From Limimaricola sp. G21655-S1 (GTDB lineage: Bacteria; Pseudomonadota; Alphaproteobacteria; Rhodobacterales; Rhodobacteraceae): a stretch of 43,169 nt of DNA. Where the stretch lies: NCBI RefSeq assembly GCF_027213785.1, contig NZ_JAPWGO010000022.1:1-43169 (forward strand). Reading direction: 5' to 3'. Below are positions 20,008 through 28,491 of the stretch, one piece after another; the first letter of the stretch is position 1, and each line of letters starts with the position of its first letter. A model generated the notes under the pieces. That model was given only the letters and a program-made list of their open reading frames with translations. It searched no databases and was not told the DNA's origin. Made by a program: the position numbers and the translations under genes.

Positions 20008-23000
20008 TAAACGAGTACTTTCCTGCCTGCATGGATCTCGGCCAGCAGGGTCTTTTTCAATTCGGTTAGGTATTGGTCGATATCGGCCTCATCCGAGAGG
20101 AGGGATTTGGGCGCTACGACTTTGAGCTGTGAGGCAACGACCGTGCTGGGGGCCTGCGGTCGTGGTGCTGGCGGTTCTCCCATCCCGTCCGGGCCAGCGG
20201 GCACCGGCTGGGGTGCGGGCTGCACAAGACGGCTGACCTCGGAGACCAGCTCGGGCAGGAGTTGTGTGCGGGCCGTATTTGCTTTGTCGCGAAGCGTCGG
20301 GATCAAGGTGATGGCTTCGAGACCCGTCCTGTGACGGTCGATCCGGGCAGTGATCAGAGCTTGCTGATCGGCATCGAGTTCTTGGAACTCGGACAGCTCG
20401 GCGATCTTGGCTGCGACATTCTCCAGCTCAGCGAGGACAGCTTTGCGTTCCTCGATCACCTTGAGGTCGATCTTGTTCTTTATCTCAAAGAGGTCGTTCT
20501 TGAGGTTCTGGATCGAGTTGCCCTTGAAGCACCCTGGATCATTCAGTGCGGCTCGCAAGCTGCGCAACGCTTCAGGATCGACATAGTCGATATTAGCCTC
20601 ATCGCGGCGCAAAGTGTTGCGGGCGTCGTCATAGATCGCCTTCTGCGTGCCACCCATGAAGGCGCGGATCTTGTCCAGGATCTCTTCCTTCGCGTCGAGC
20701 AGGTCGTCTTCCTTCTTCGGCGCGTCTGAGATGTACCAGTTGGCGGGCTTGTCTTTCATCGACCGCAGGAGCGTGTGGAAAGGCTCCAGCTGGGCGAGAA
20801 AGGGGTAGTCATGGGCCTGCCGGATCAGGCGATCGACCTCGACTTCAAGGGTGTCGATGCTCGTCGCCCATTCGGCCCCAAGACTGCGGACATCGGTGCC
20901 AGAGGCGGGTTGAGAGAAGAGCTCCTGATACAGGTCCTTGACCTTACGGATCTCGGCTTGGGTGAATTCGATCTGCGGGGTCAGCAAGATGCTCGAGATG
21001 ACCTGACTGTTGTTGAGCGCCTTGGCGAGGGGAAGCCCCTCAATCACGCTGCCATCGATCCGCGCCTCGATCTTGCCCTTGGCAACGAGGCTGCCTGCGA
21101 TACAGAGCGCGGCATTGCTGGGCCAGCCATAGGGCTTTGCGGTGAAGCGATCGGCAAGGTATTTGACCGTGACCTTCAGACCTTTGCGTGCCTGAGCATT
21201 GATGCTGCTCAGAACTTCCTGTTCTGCCTCGCCGAGACCGGTGCTGAAGAGCCCACTTTCGACCTGTACCGCCTTGTTAATGTCGGCCTCGGTATAGCTC
21301 ACTCCACGCAGCATCGGCAGGCTCGTGTAGACTTTGTCCACCAGCAGCTGAAAAGCCTTGATGATGCGTTCCTGCGGGTCCTCGCCACCGATCTCGAGCT
21401 CGTCGCCACGTACGAACAGGCGCGCTTCCCCCAAAAGCTTGCGTAGCCGCATTTCCAGATCCCGAAAGCGGCGGGAATTCTGCTCGCCCTTTTCCGAAAT
21501 GATCCGATCGCGGCCCGGTTGCGGTGAGCCGCTCCTCGACTGCCGGATGAACTTGTCCGTCTGCTTGAAGAGGCGGAGGTCACGCACGAAATTTGAATCG
21601 GGCCTCAACGCTACGGCAAGCTCTTCGCGCGACATGGTATTCATCCGGATCGCATCCGGACTATCCACATCATCGCTCAACGGCGAGATGATGTTCACCG
21701 CCAGCTCGTATTCGCGACCTATCACGTGATCGTCGAGCTTGCGCGTAAACAAGTACTCGCTACCGGTTGTAAAATGCTTGATACGGCGGTGCCGCAAGAT
21801 CGTGTCGAAGGCGAGGGTTGTCAGCTCGGTCGACAGCTCGGACGAGTCGATTTGGAGGTTCTTGATCTCGGCCTCGACATCCTTTTCCTCATTCGTCAGG
21901 AATTCATAGACTTCGCCATTGCGCTGGATCAGAGTGTTGCGCTCAAGCGTGGCGAGTGCGTCTTCGATCTGACGCCGCTGCTTCGTTTGGTCGGAATCGA
22001 AATGCGACAAAAGAAGGATGCTGATATTGCGCACCGATGGTTTGAAACCTTTGACGTATTTGACGAGAAACAGCGCCTTGAGAACACGCACCGCAAAGGG
22101 GTCGTCCAAGTTCTTTTCGGCAATCTGGATGCTCTGTTGGACTGAAGATTTCAGAGCCGTTCGAATACCTTCGAACATTAGGTCGAAGGTCGCAAGGTCG
22201 CCGACCTGCTGATCCTTCAGTTTTTTGGAGACTTCCTGAAACACCCCCAGCATCGAGCGCTCGCCCACGGAGCTGTGCTTGCCCTCGAATGCATTGTGTT
22301 GCGACAGCGATGTGATCGTCATCTGGAAGAGGTCGTATTGGTAGGGCGGGAAGGGATAGCTTGAGATGAACTGATCGCGATCGCGGTAGTTCGTCAGCTT
22401 CATCGACCCGTCGGCGAAGTGGAAAAGAGTTTTGAGGTTGTTCTCTTCTCGGTCATGCAAGTTGCCGAGCGTGACCCGGCCTTCCTCCGTTTTAGCAAGC
22501 AGGCGGCGCTGGATGACCTCGGCGACATCGGCTGAATTGAGCGGCATCCGGTTGCTAAACCGCGCCTGGATCTTTGAGAAATCGTTCTCCTGCTGCTGGG
22601 TCAGGTCACCGATCACCGACGCCATGTCCTGCTGGGCAGTGACGATTATCCAGGCTTGTCCCTTGCATTTCGTATTCAGGCTTTCAGCAAGGGTTTGCAG
22701 GTTCGTCATTAGTTTGACATTGTCGGCGATGTACTGCCCGACTTCGTCGACGAAAAAGTTCAGCCGGAACCCTTTGGGCTGTTCGTCAAGCCAAGCCTTA
22801 ACGGCAGTTGCGAAATCCTCGATCGAGACGCGGGTATCCTTCCGATACTGGCTCAGGATGTCCTTTGCATCGGATGCATCTCCACCAGTTGCCGCGGCGA
22901 ATGCCGTCGCGATGTTCTTGCCTTCGAGCAGAGCCTGCTCACGCCCGCGTTCCCAGTCTTTGCTGGACGCATCCCTGAATGCGGTCTTGAAAGCCTTGAA

Positions 23001-23522
23001 CTGACCGCGCGCATGAAGGTCTCGCTCAAACTGGGCGATATACGCCTGCTTGCCGTAGAAGCCACAGGCTTCGTCAAAGACCTTTTGAAAGACAGACAGA
23101 ATCGCATCGACATCCGCCTTGGAAATCACGTCCGCTTTCTGATCGATGTTGAATAGGATCGACTTCGAAGGGATTGAAACGGCCTTATTCAGCGCCCCCG
23201 CCAGCATCGGCTCGTCTTTGAGCTTTTCGCTGAAGATCTCATGCGCCGTCTTGCCGTCGACTTCGCGGTTTTCGAGGAGTAACGCCAGCATCTTCAAAAG
23301 GTGCGACTTGCCCGATCCAAATAATCCGGAGATCCAAACGCCATTCGATGTGTCGTAGTTATTGTATGCCTCGAGAAACTGCTCCAGCCGTTGGCCGATC
23401 TCACCGGTAATGACGTACTCGTCCAGTTCGACCCGGAGGCTTGCCTCGTCATCGGCCTTAATAACGCCATCTATGGCACGGTCGACCGGCTTCTCGAAAA
23501 TATCCTTAAGTGAAAGAGCCAT
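20007..23522 (-). CDS. brxC: BREX AAA+ ATPase BrxC (PglY-like)
   Basis: This is an 1171-residue P-loop ATPase. It opens with the characteristic SLKDIFEKPVDRAIDGVIKA and carries Walker A GLFGSGKS at 66-73, followed by LLKMLALLLENREV. FFVDEVGQYIADN is a likely Walker B region, and a long coiled-coil-rich C-terminal half follows. BrxC is the large ATPase core component of BREX, present in all types. It lies between brxB (4-nt gap) and pglX (1-nt overlap), so the operon is tightly coupled. Size and motifs match type I BrxC with no sign of damage. Confidence 0.95.
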   Translation of the reverse strand: MALSLKDIFEKPVDRAIDGVIKADDEASLRVELDEYVITGEIGQRLEQFLEAYNNYDTSNGVWISGLFGSGKSHLLKMLALLLENREVDGKTAHEIFSEKLKDEPMLAGALNKAVSIPSKSILFNIDQKADVISKADVDAILSVFQKVFDEACGFYGKQAYIAQFERDLHARGQFKAFKTAFRDASSKDWERGREQALLEGKNIATAFAAATGGDASDAKDILSQYRKDTRVSIEDFATAVKAWLDEQPKGFRLNFFVDEVGQYIADNVKLMTNLQTLAESLNTKCKGQAWIIVTAQQDMASVIGDLTQQQENDFSKIQARFSNRMPLNSADVAEVIQRRLLAKTEEGRVTLGNLHDREENNLKTLFHFADGSMKLTNYRDRDQFISSYPFPPYQYDLFQMTITSLSQHNAFEGKHSSVGERSMLGVFQEVSKKLKDQQVGDLATFDLMFEGIRTALKSSVQQSIQIAEKNLDDPFAVRVLKALFLVKYVKGFKPSVRNISILLLSHFDSDQTKQRRQIEDALATLERNTLIQRNGEVYEFLTNEEKDVEAEIKNLQIDSSELSTELTTLAFDTILRHRRIKHFTTGSEYLFTRKLDDHVIGREYELAVNIISPLSDDVDSPDAIRMNTMSREELAVALRPDSNFVRDLRLFKQTDKFIRQSRSGSPQPGRDRIISEKGEQNSRRFRDLEMRLRKLLGEARLFVRGDELEIGGEDPQERIIKAFQLLVDKVYTSLPMLRGVSYTEADINKAVQVESGLFSTGLGEAEQEVLSSINAQARKGLKVTVKYLADRFTAKPYGWPSNAALCIAGSLVAKGKIEARIDGSVIEGLPLAKALNNSQVISSILLTPQIEFTQAEIRKVKDLYQELFSQPASGTDVRSLGAEWATSIDTLEVEVDRLIRQAHDYPFLAQLEPFHTLLRSMKDKPANWYISDAPKKEDDLLDAKEEILDKIRAFMGGTQKAIYDDARNTLRRDEANIDYVDPEALRSLRAALNDPGCFKGNSIQNLKNDLFEIKNKIDLKVIEERKAVLAELENVAAKIAELSEFQELDADQQALITARIDRHRTGLEAITLIPTLRDKANTARTQLLPELVSEVSRLVQPAPQPVPAGPDGMGEPPAPRPQAPSTVVASQLKVVAPKSLLSDEADIDQYLTELKKTLLAEIHAGRKVLV

Positions 23523-23526
23523 GGGG

Positions 23527-24141
23527 TCAGACCTCGTAGTTCAGAATATTGAAAGCGCGATAGTATTTGTCGTCGTGGAGCTCTCCGAAGAGATCGAGTG
23601 AGGCGCCGGTAGCCAGTGCATGCGTGTAATTTCCTGGGAAAAACAATACAGTAGGCGCCTCTTTGGCGGTGCTTTGGAGGTTGTTCAGAACGCTGTGCGA
23701 GCGAATAAAAGGGTAGACCTCTCCGACGCCTGACAGAAAAATCACATCATGCTCCGTTGCATCGATGGCTTCGCCAATTCTGGGGATGAGGTGGTCCTGA
23801 GGATCAAGAACTCCTTGCAGCAACTCCTTGATCTCGGATTTCTCACTCTCCGCTTCGATCTCAAGTATTTGATCCAGAACTTCTCTTTCCCTAAGGATCT
23901 CAACCGCGAGTTCATACAGGCTGAGATCCAAAATCTTGACTCCGGCATGCGAAACTCGTGCCACCAGGTCCCTGCGATCTTCGATCATCTTCAGTCCGTC
24001 GCGCGCCGGAAAGGGGCAGATGAAGAACGGCACCTCGTTGCCAAGGCCTTGCTTTGTCAAAAAGCGTTCGCTGGTAACGACGCGATAGAGGTGCTCGGCA
24101 CGTTCCTTGCGGCTCATTTCTTTTGTCAAATTACGCTCCAT
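23527..24141 (-). CDS. brxB: BREX protein BrxB (DUF1788)
   Basis: This is a 204-residue protein matching BrxB in length and position. The segments FFICPFPARDGLKMIEDRRDLVARV and DVIFLSGVGEVYPFIRSHSVLNNLQ, and FFPGNYTH near the end, are typical of DUF1788. BrxB is a small BREX core protein whose biochemical role is not well defined. Its ATG overlaps the end of brxA by 11 nt. Confidence 0.92.
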   Translation of the reverse strand: MERNLTKEMSRKERAEHLYRVVTSERFLTKQGLGNEVPFFICPFPARDGLKMIEDRRDLVARVSHAGVKILDLSLYELAVEILREREVLDQILEIEAESEKSEIKELLQGVLDPQDHLIPRIGEAIDATEHDVIFLSGVGEVYPFIRSHSVLNNLQSTAKEAPTVLFFPGNYTHALATGASLDLFGELHDDKYYRAFNILNYEV

Positions 24142-24736
24142 TGATCGAAGATCCGGGGAATAGCAAAAGCTCAGACGGGTTTTGATCTGCGATCATGGCC
24201 TTCAATCGGGTTGAAAGAATTGCTGCCTGTATTCGGTTGGCGTTAGATAGAAGTCCGGCTTCCCGCATCATTTTGAACATCACTTGGCGCAGCTTGGATC
24301 GTGTGCTCTCTTTGATGGCGGCAAGGTCATTATCCCATTCCGCTTTCGCCTCGAAGAGCAGATCAAAACTTTCTCGCGGGAGGTCGAGTTGATAAGAGAG
24401 GTAACGTTCGCGGACCACCTCGAGCGAGAACTCGCGTACGAAGCGGTACGCGCGGCAAGCAGCGAGCCACAGCAACGCCTGCTGATCGGAGCGGTCCGTC
24501 GTTTCGAGTAAGAAAGCTCTCTCTTCAGCCGAGAGCATCATCAGACGGTTAGATATTTCCCGCGTGGCTCGGCGATTGGATATCGCCTTCGGCAAGCTGG
24601 TAGTACCTTCCTGTCTGGCGCGTAGTAGAGTTTCACCCCATGGCTCGCCTTCTATATGGAGCCGCGCAATCTCAAGACTTTCATTAAGAAGCAGCCCACC
24701 GGTTGAGAATGACATCTTGTAGTTTTGGCTTGTCAT
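24131..24736 (-). CDS. brxA: BREX protein BrxA (DUF1819), first gene of operon
   Basis: This is a 201-residue protein with the BrxA opening YKMSFSTGGLLLNESLEIA and a helical body (DUF1819 family). BrxA is a small DNA-binding core protein in type I BREX. It is the first gene of the six-gene operon, so the BREX promoter should lie upstream in 24737-25212. The ATG at 24736 has only a weak GAGAAA ribosome site. Confidence 0.92.
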   Translation of the reverse strand: MTSQNYKMSFSTGGLLLNESLEIARLHIEGEPWGETLLRARQEGTTSLPKAISNRRATREISNRLMMLSAEERAFLLETTDRSDQQALLWLAACRAYRFVREFSLEVVRERYLSYQLDLPRESFDLLFEAKAEWDNDLAAIKESTRSKLRQVMFKMMREAGLLSNANRIQAAILSTRLKAMIADQNPSELLLFPGSSINGA

Positions 24737-25212
24737 TTTCTCATGGCGATATTGAGCGAAAAGCTGCGAAGGCCTCGTTCGCCTCGATTAGGGGTCTGCT
24801 GATCACGCAAGCCCCGTATATCAGTGCGAGTGGCGAGGCCAAGATGTTTCGGGCTGCGGGAGAGCGGGCACATCCGGAACGTGTCTTACGGTGCAGTTTT
24901 GCTTCACATTGGCCAGACAGATGCCGCTCGGCTGACACAGGCTGACTGACGATCGGTCCATCGCAGGCATGACCGGCCCGGTATAACCCGGGTTTCGCAC
25001 CGAACCATCCCGGGCTGTCTGGACTGTGTTCCCCATTATCACAGCAAACACGGCGGCCCCGTGCGATAGAGTTCCGGGATTGGGGACTGCCGATATGCCT
25101 CGCTTGTGGTTGCCCCACAGGGTTGTATCCTGGGTCTGCATGTAGAGGCTACGGAGGCCTGCAAGCGCTGCCCCATGGGCTCCGTCAAACCGGCAGAAAG
25201 ATGAACCTCCGG
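24737..25212. other. Gap upstream of BREX with no convincing gene
   Basis: Overlapping open frames exist on the - strand (24741-25118 and 24821-25228), but none resembles a known family to me. Their translations are rich in Pro, Ser, Arg and Cys, as expected for non-coding GC-rich DNA. The frame 24821-25228 overlaps the end of an IS3 transposase remnant. The segment must carry the brxA promoter. It could also contain decayed mobile DNA. Confidence 0.5.
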
Positions 25213-25530
25213 TCAGTAGAACCACCACCAGCGGATAACCTTCAGATAGGTGAGGTCTGTCTGCCTGAGCTGTTTTGGTCGGGTCGTCTTCTCGTGGAGC
25301 TCGTCCGCCACCTCGATCACTACGAAAGCCGGGCTGGTGGTCAGGTCATCGGCCTTTGAAACGCCGTAGACGCTGGCCTCGGACACGAAGTAGCGCCGGG
25401 TGTCGGTGAACCGGACCGCGAGTTCCGGGGCGACAGCTCCGGGCTGCTCACCGGTCAGATCGACGATTTTCTCGCGAGAGATCCGGTTCCAGACCCGGCC
25501 GGACGCGTGGCTGCACTCTTCGAAGAAGTG
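25213..25530 (-). pseudogene. IS3-family transposase OrfB fragment
   Basis: About 105 codons on the - strand read as an internal piece of an IS3-family OrfB: RVWNRISREKIVDL, then PELAVRFTDTRRYFVSEAS, TTSPAFVVIEVADELHEKTT and QTDLTYLKVIRWWWFY. This covers the HTH-like segment and the first part of the rve integrase core around the first catalytic Asp (QTDLTYL). A stop follows where the family normally continues to the rest of the DDE core, and no start codon is available. The fragment follows the stop of the KfrA-like gene in the same frame. It is a dead remnant that marks a rearrangement between BREX and the maintenance genes. Confidence 0.8.
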
Positions 25531-26205
25531 CTATTTGGGTTCTTCTGACGGGGCAGGCGCAACGAGGTCCGCCAGAACGGCGCGAATGTCCTCGCGGTTT
25601 TCCGGATTGCGCAGCTCAGCAAAGAGGCGACCGACTCCGCTCTGTTCGCTGGTTAGACGCTCCAAATCCGCGCGGGCAATCCGAAGCTCTTCGTGCGCCT
25701 TCGCCAGATCCCCAGCGAGCTTGTCTCGTTCTTTCTCCAGGGCCCTCGTGGCCACCTCCTTCTCGGCGAGTGCTCCCTCGAGGATTGCCATGCAATTCTG
25801 CGCATTCCTCTTGTCGGCCCGGAGTTCGTCGCACTCTTGTTTGGCCAGTGTCAGCGACCCGGCATGTTGCTGAGCGACGACCAGCAACAATTCCTTTTCG
25901 GTTGCAGCCACTGCTGCGGATACCGCAGCAGCGGTCCCCTTAGGCAGCTTCGCGAGGAGCGCTCGGTTCTCAGCCTCGCGGATCTCGGCATGAGCGGTTT
26001 CGACAAGGCTCTCCAGCGTTTCCTGCCGGATCGAGCCTTTCACACCATACTCACCGCATAGCCGCTCTTTGACGTAGGATGCATCGAGATCGGCAGCGGG
26101 TAGGCCGCTGGCCAGCCCTGCGGAGATGATCTCGTGGACGAGGTTGGGGTCGTAGCTGAGGGGACGGCCGCCAGTGTTGCTCTTGTTCTGGTTGGTTTTT
26201 GTCAC
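25531..26205 (-). CDS. KfrA-like DNA-binding coiled-coil protein
   Basis: The predicted product has 224 residues. A GRPLSYDPNLVHEII opening and the following helical segment resemble KfrA N-terminal DNA-binding domains. From about residue 95 an Ala/Glu/Arg/Leu-rich heptad-like region predicts a long coiled coil. KfrA proteins of plasmids and integrative elements bind their own operators and help maintenance or segregation. The open frame extends to a GTG at 26298. I prefer the GTG at 26205 because a 27-bp perfect palindrome (26222-26248), a likely operator, would otherwise lie inside the gene. It is downstream of the AAA ATPase gene on the same strand. The family call is by pattern; SMC-like or phage DNA-binding proteins are alternatives. 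Confidence 0.65.
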   Translation of the reverse strand: MTKTNQNKSNTGGRPLSYDPNLVHEIISAGLASGLPAADLDASYVKERLCGEYGVKGSIRQETLESLVETAHAEIREAENRALLAKLPKGTAAAVSAAVAATEKELLLVVAQQHAGSLTLAKQECDELRADKRNAQNCMAILEGALAEKEVATRALEKERDKLAGDLAKAHEELRIARADLERLTSEQSGVGRLFAELRNPENREDIRAVLADLVAPAPSEEPK

Positions 26206-26221
26206 GGCTGGTTTGTCTTTC

Positions 26222-26248
26222 GGTTTGTCAAACCAGGTTTGACAAACC
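26222..26248. promoter_or_regulatory. 27-bp perfect palindrome, likely operator of the KfrA-like gene
   Basis: Two 13-bp arms (26222-26234 and 26236-26248, GGTTTGTCAAACC) mirror each other around A26235. A second overlapping palindrome uses CCAGGTTT (26233-26240) and AAACCTGG (26244-26251). It sits 17 nt upstream of the preferred start. I infer an autoregulatory binding site. Confidence 0.5.
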
Positions 26249-26319
26249 TGGCTTGTTGATTGCTTCTGCGGGGAAGATTGGTCGATTGTCTCCGACACAA
26301 AAAAAAATCGGCTTTCAGG

Positions 26320-27435
26320 TCATGTCGGGGCCGCCTCTGTTGACAGGCGCCAATCCTGGCCGGACTTTTCAACCACGGGGGGTTTCTGCTCGGCGAGGCG
26401 CGCAAGTACACGACGGATCGTGTTCATGCGGTTTTCGTCCGACATCGATCCAAAGATCTCCGGCGGAACGCTTTCGAGAATATCGCGAGGTTTGAAGGGG
26501 TCGTTACCGCGGGCACTGTTTAGGCGGCGGATGTGGAGAGCGGTCAGGACCGCCGTGTCATACTTCGACACAGCGCCACGGTTGTTCGCATTCTCCTTAT
26601 CCGGAGGGCCTGAGCCGTCGACCTCCTTCTCCGGAGGGCTCGAGCCGTCGACAGCCATGACGGTGGTACGGTCATCGCCGTCCTCATCCTGACCCAAGAC
26701 GAAACTTCGGGTCTCGAAGAACCGCGCCTCTCCTTTCCGCATGGTACGTTGCTTTTCGTGGACCACTCGCACAACCGTTCCCCGGGTTGGCCAAAGCGAA
26801 ATCTCGGTATCAACCGCACCCCGCAGCGCAGAGCTGCCACGCCCACCTTGTTTGGCGTCCTTGCCAGTATGATGAACCAACATGACATGGGCATCGAGCT
26901 GCCGCGCAATGCGGCCAGCGGTGTCGGCAATGCCTGTCATCGTGCTGGCGCAGTTCTCGTCTGCCGTGCCGAGGGAACGTGCCAACGTATCGAAAACGAT
27001 CAATATAATCGGCTGTCCAAGGTTGTGGCGAAGCCGCTCGAGCTCAGTGACAAACTTGCCGACTGCGTCTGGCGCGGAGAGAACTACAGGCTGCATTCGT
27101 ACGATGTAGGGAAGAGCTTCGGGGTTATCGCTCAGTCTGAATGCCTGCATTCGGTCGAGCACTGACTCCGGCGCTTCAGCTCCGACATGTACCACTACGC
27201 CTTGGCGCACCGGTGCCCCGAAGAAGGGCCCCCCGGTGACGATGCAGTTTCCGAGATGGCACACCAGCGCGGATTTGCCGCAATTGGATGGGCCATAGAG
27301 AACAGACGTCTCGCCGCGCCGAAACCATCCTTTCGCGGCGTAATTCCAAGCGAGGGCAGGGGAATGAACTCGGGCATCCCGGTAGATGTCATCGAACCCG
27401 AGGGCGGCTGCGGGGGAGGGGGAGGGATCTTGCAA
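26320..27435 (-). CDS. RepA-like AAA (RecA-fold) ATPase
   Basis: The predicted product has 371 residues. Walker A GPSNCGKS is at 48-55, a Walker B region reads IILIVFDTLARS, and HHTGKD with RGSSALRGAVD follow. These are typical of AAA_25/RSF1010 RepA-type hexameric helicases found in plasmids and mobilizable islands. A C-terminal extension (about 250-371) with a winged-helix-like RRVLARLAE segment could contact DNA. The open frame can be extended to a TTG at 27702, but this would run through a 21-bp-arm palindrome. TTG at 27435 has AAGGA 8 nt upstream and gives the usual distance to Walker A. The likely role is replication or maintenance of the excised element, or a regulatory ATPase. Confidence 0.75.
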   Translation of the reverse strand: MQDPSPSPAAALGFDDIYRDARVHSPALAWNYAAKGWFRRGETSVLYGPSNCGKSALVCHLGNCIVTGGPFFGAPVRQGVVVHVGAEAPESVLDRMQAFRLSDNPEALPYIVRMQPVVLSAPDAVGKFVTELERLRHNLGQPIILIVFDTLARSLGTADENCASTMTGIADTAGRIARQLDAHVMLVHHTGKDAKQGGRGSSALRGAVDTEISLWPTRGTVVRVVHEKQRTMRKGEARFFETRSFVLGQDEDGDDRTTVMAVDGSSPPEKEVDGSGPPDKENANNRGAVSKYDTAVLTALHIRRLNSARGNDPFKPRDILESVPPEIFGSMSDENRMNTIRRVLARLAEQKPPVVEKSGQDWRLSTEAAPT

Positions 27436-27554
27436 GATTGGGGTCCTTTTGGGCTGCTCGTGAGACTGTCCGTCTTGCGGACAACCCGGAAATAGGTCCG
27501 CCCCGCTGACGTCGGAAAACCGAGCCAAGGAAAAATTTCGGCTGATCAGAAATC

Positions 27555-27612
27555 GCCCCGGCAGACATACAGACACTCCCCCTTCAGGGGATGTCTGTAT
27601 GTCTGCCGGGGC
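27555..27612. repeat. Long perfect palindrome between divergent genes
   Basis: Perfect 21-nt arms (27555-27575 and 27592-27612) continue, after one unpaired C, into TCCCC/GGGGA around a CTTCA loop. The result is a 26-bp stem. It lies in the divergent region between the ATPase gene (-) and the HTH genes (+). It could be an operator, a replication initiation structure or a strong bidirectional terminator; no T run follows, which argues against the last. Confidence 0.8.
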
Positions 27613-27701
27613 GTGTTGGCCGCTTTTTTCCGAGATGTTTTTGGGCTCGGTCGGCTTTTCCCTAAGTCCGAGTTGAAGCCAACAAGTCTTAGGGAAATGC
27701 A

Positions 27702-28073
27702 ATGAAAAACAGGCTTATACGACCTCTCGCGCTGAGCGAGGTCGCGCGTCTTCTGGCGGTTTCACCAAGAACAGTCAGCCGGTTGATCGACAAGGGTGAT
27801 CTCAGGGCGGTCCGTATCGGCGCCACGCTGGCGGTGCCACTCGATGGGATGCCCGGCGAGCTGCAACGTTGTTTCGATGTTGATCAGCCCCGGCCTCTTC
27901 TGACTTTGCACGAGGTCGCCGCAGAGCTTGGTTGCTCACCGGATGACGTCCGAGCTCTGACGGCGACGGGAGAGCTAACACCTGTGCGCATTGGCCGCTC
28001 GCTGCGCTGCTCGCCGACCGAGGTCAAAGAGAGAGTTCGGGTGAAGGAGGGCGGGCATGATCATCGCACCTGA
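27702..28073 (+). CDS. Tandem excisionase-type HTH protein
   Basis: This 123-residue protein has two helix-turn-helix modules of the MerR/excisionase (HTH_17) type. The first is at about 8-50 (LALSEVARLLAVSPRTVSRL), the second at about 65-110 (LTLHEVAAELGCSPDDVRAL), each ending in a VRIG wing. Such proteins bind and bend DNA in excision or regulate element genes. AGGGA precedes the ATG. It overlaps the next HTH gene by 17 nt. The duplicated domain in one chain is less common than single-domain excisionases. Confidence 0.75.
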   Translation: MKNRLIRPLALSEVARLLAVSPRTVSRLIDKGDLRAVRIGATLAVPLDGMPGELQRCFDVDQPRPLLTLHEVAAELGCSPDDVRALTATGELTPVRIGRSLRCSPTEVKERVRVKEGGHDHRT

Positions 28074-28323
28074 TGCGACCTACACCGTTGCCGAAGCCGG
28101 CGTGGTCTTGGAGCGCTCTGAACGGCAAGTGCTCCGCTACCTCGAAGCCGGCCGACTTCGCGGGTCGAGAGCCTCCGGGCGGTGGATACTGACCGCTCTT
28201 CATATTTGGGAGTTCCAAGGCATCGCCGACGCGATGCTGGAGAACTGGCGCAATTACTGTCGCCTTGCCGAGCAAGAACTGGAAATCAAAAAAAATCAGG
28301 ATCTTACGCCATCCGGGGAGTGA
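28057..28323 (+). CDS. Small HTH (excisionase-like) DNA-binding protein
   Basis: This 88-residue protein has a single HTH_17-like domain: YTVAEAGVVLERSERQVLRYL followed by EAGRLRGSRASGRWIL. A helical C-terminal tail follows. AAGGAGGG about 10 nt before the ATG is a good ribosome site. Overlap with the preceding HTH gene suggests they are made together. It may act as recombination directionality factor for one of the recombinases or as a repressor; the sequence cannot decide. Confidence 0.7.
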   Translation: MIIAPDATYTVAEAGVVLERSERQVLRYLEAGRLRGSRASGRWILTALHIWEFQGIADAMLENWRNYCRLAEQELEIKKNQDLTPSGE

Positions 28324-28358
28324 GGGTGGTCTGCACGGCGTCGGCATGCAGACCACCC
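28324..28358. terminator. 12-bp-stem hairpin immediately after the HTH gene
   Basis: GGGTGGTCTGCA (28324-28335) pairs perfectly with 28347-28358 around an 11-nt loop, starting on the base after the stop codon. No T run follows. It may terminate or attenuate transcription of the HTH pair, or be part of a structured recombination site. Confidence 0.5.
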
Positions 28359-28438
28359 CATTTCCTCCGCCGGCGGCGGAAGTCGGTTCGTGTCGCGGGA
28401 TGTCTCCCTGCGGCGCGCGGGGACTGCCCCTGTCATCA

Positions 28439-28489
28439 GGTTTCACGATCTCGGCGGCGTCTTCGGGAACGCGCCGAGATCGTGAAACC
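28439..28489. repeat. 18-bp perfect inverted repeat at the recombinase gene start
   Basis: GGTTTCACGATCTCGGCG (28439-28456) is mirrored perfectly at 28472-28489. The 15-nt loop contains CTTCGG, a stable tetraloop sequence. The second arm ends 2 nt before the first possible recombinase ATG. An autoregulatory operator, a translation-controlling hairpin or a recombination site are all possible. Confidence 0.75.
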
Positions 28490-28491
28490 GA

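Noticed and set aside
24821-25228. 135-codon - strand frame upstream of brxA
   Set aside because: No family similarity, no ribosome site, and it overlaps the IS3 remnant in another frame; left as unexplained DNA.
26298-26308. Poly-A/T tract as a programmed frameshift site between the ATPase and KfrA-like genes
   Set aside because: The ATPase frame stops (TGA) before the tract, so slippage there would not fuse the two proteins.
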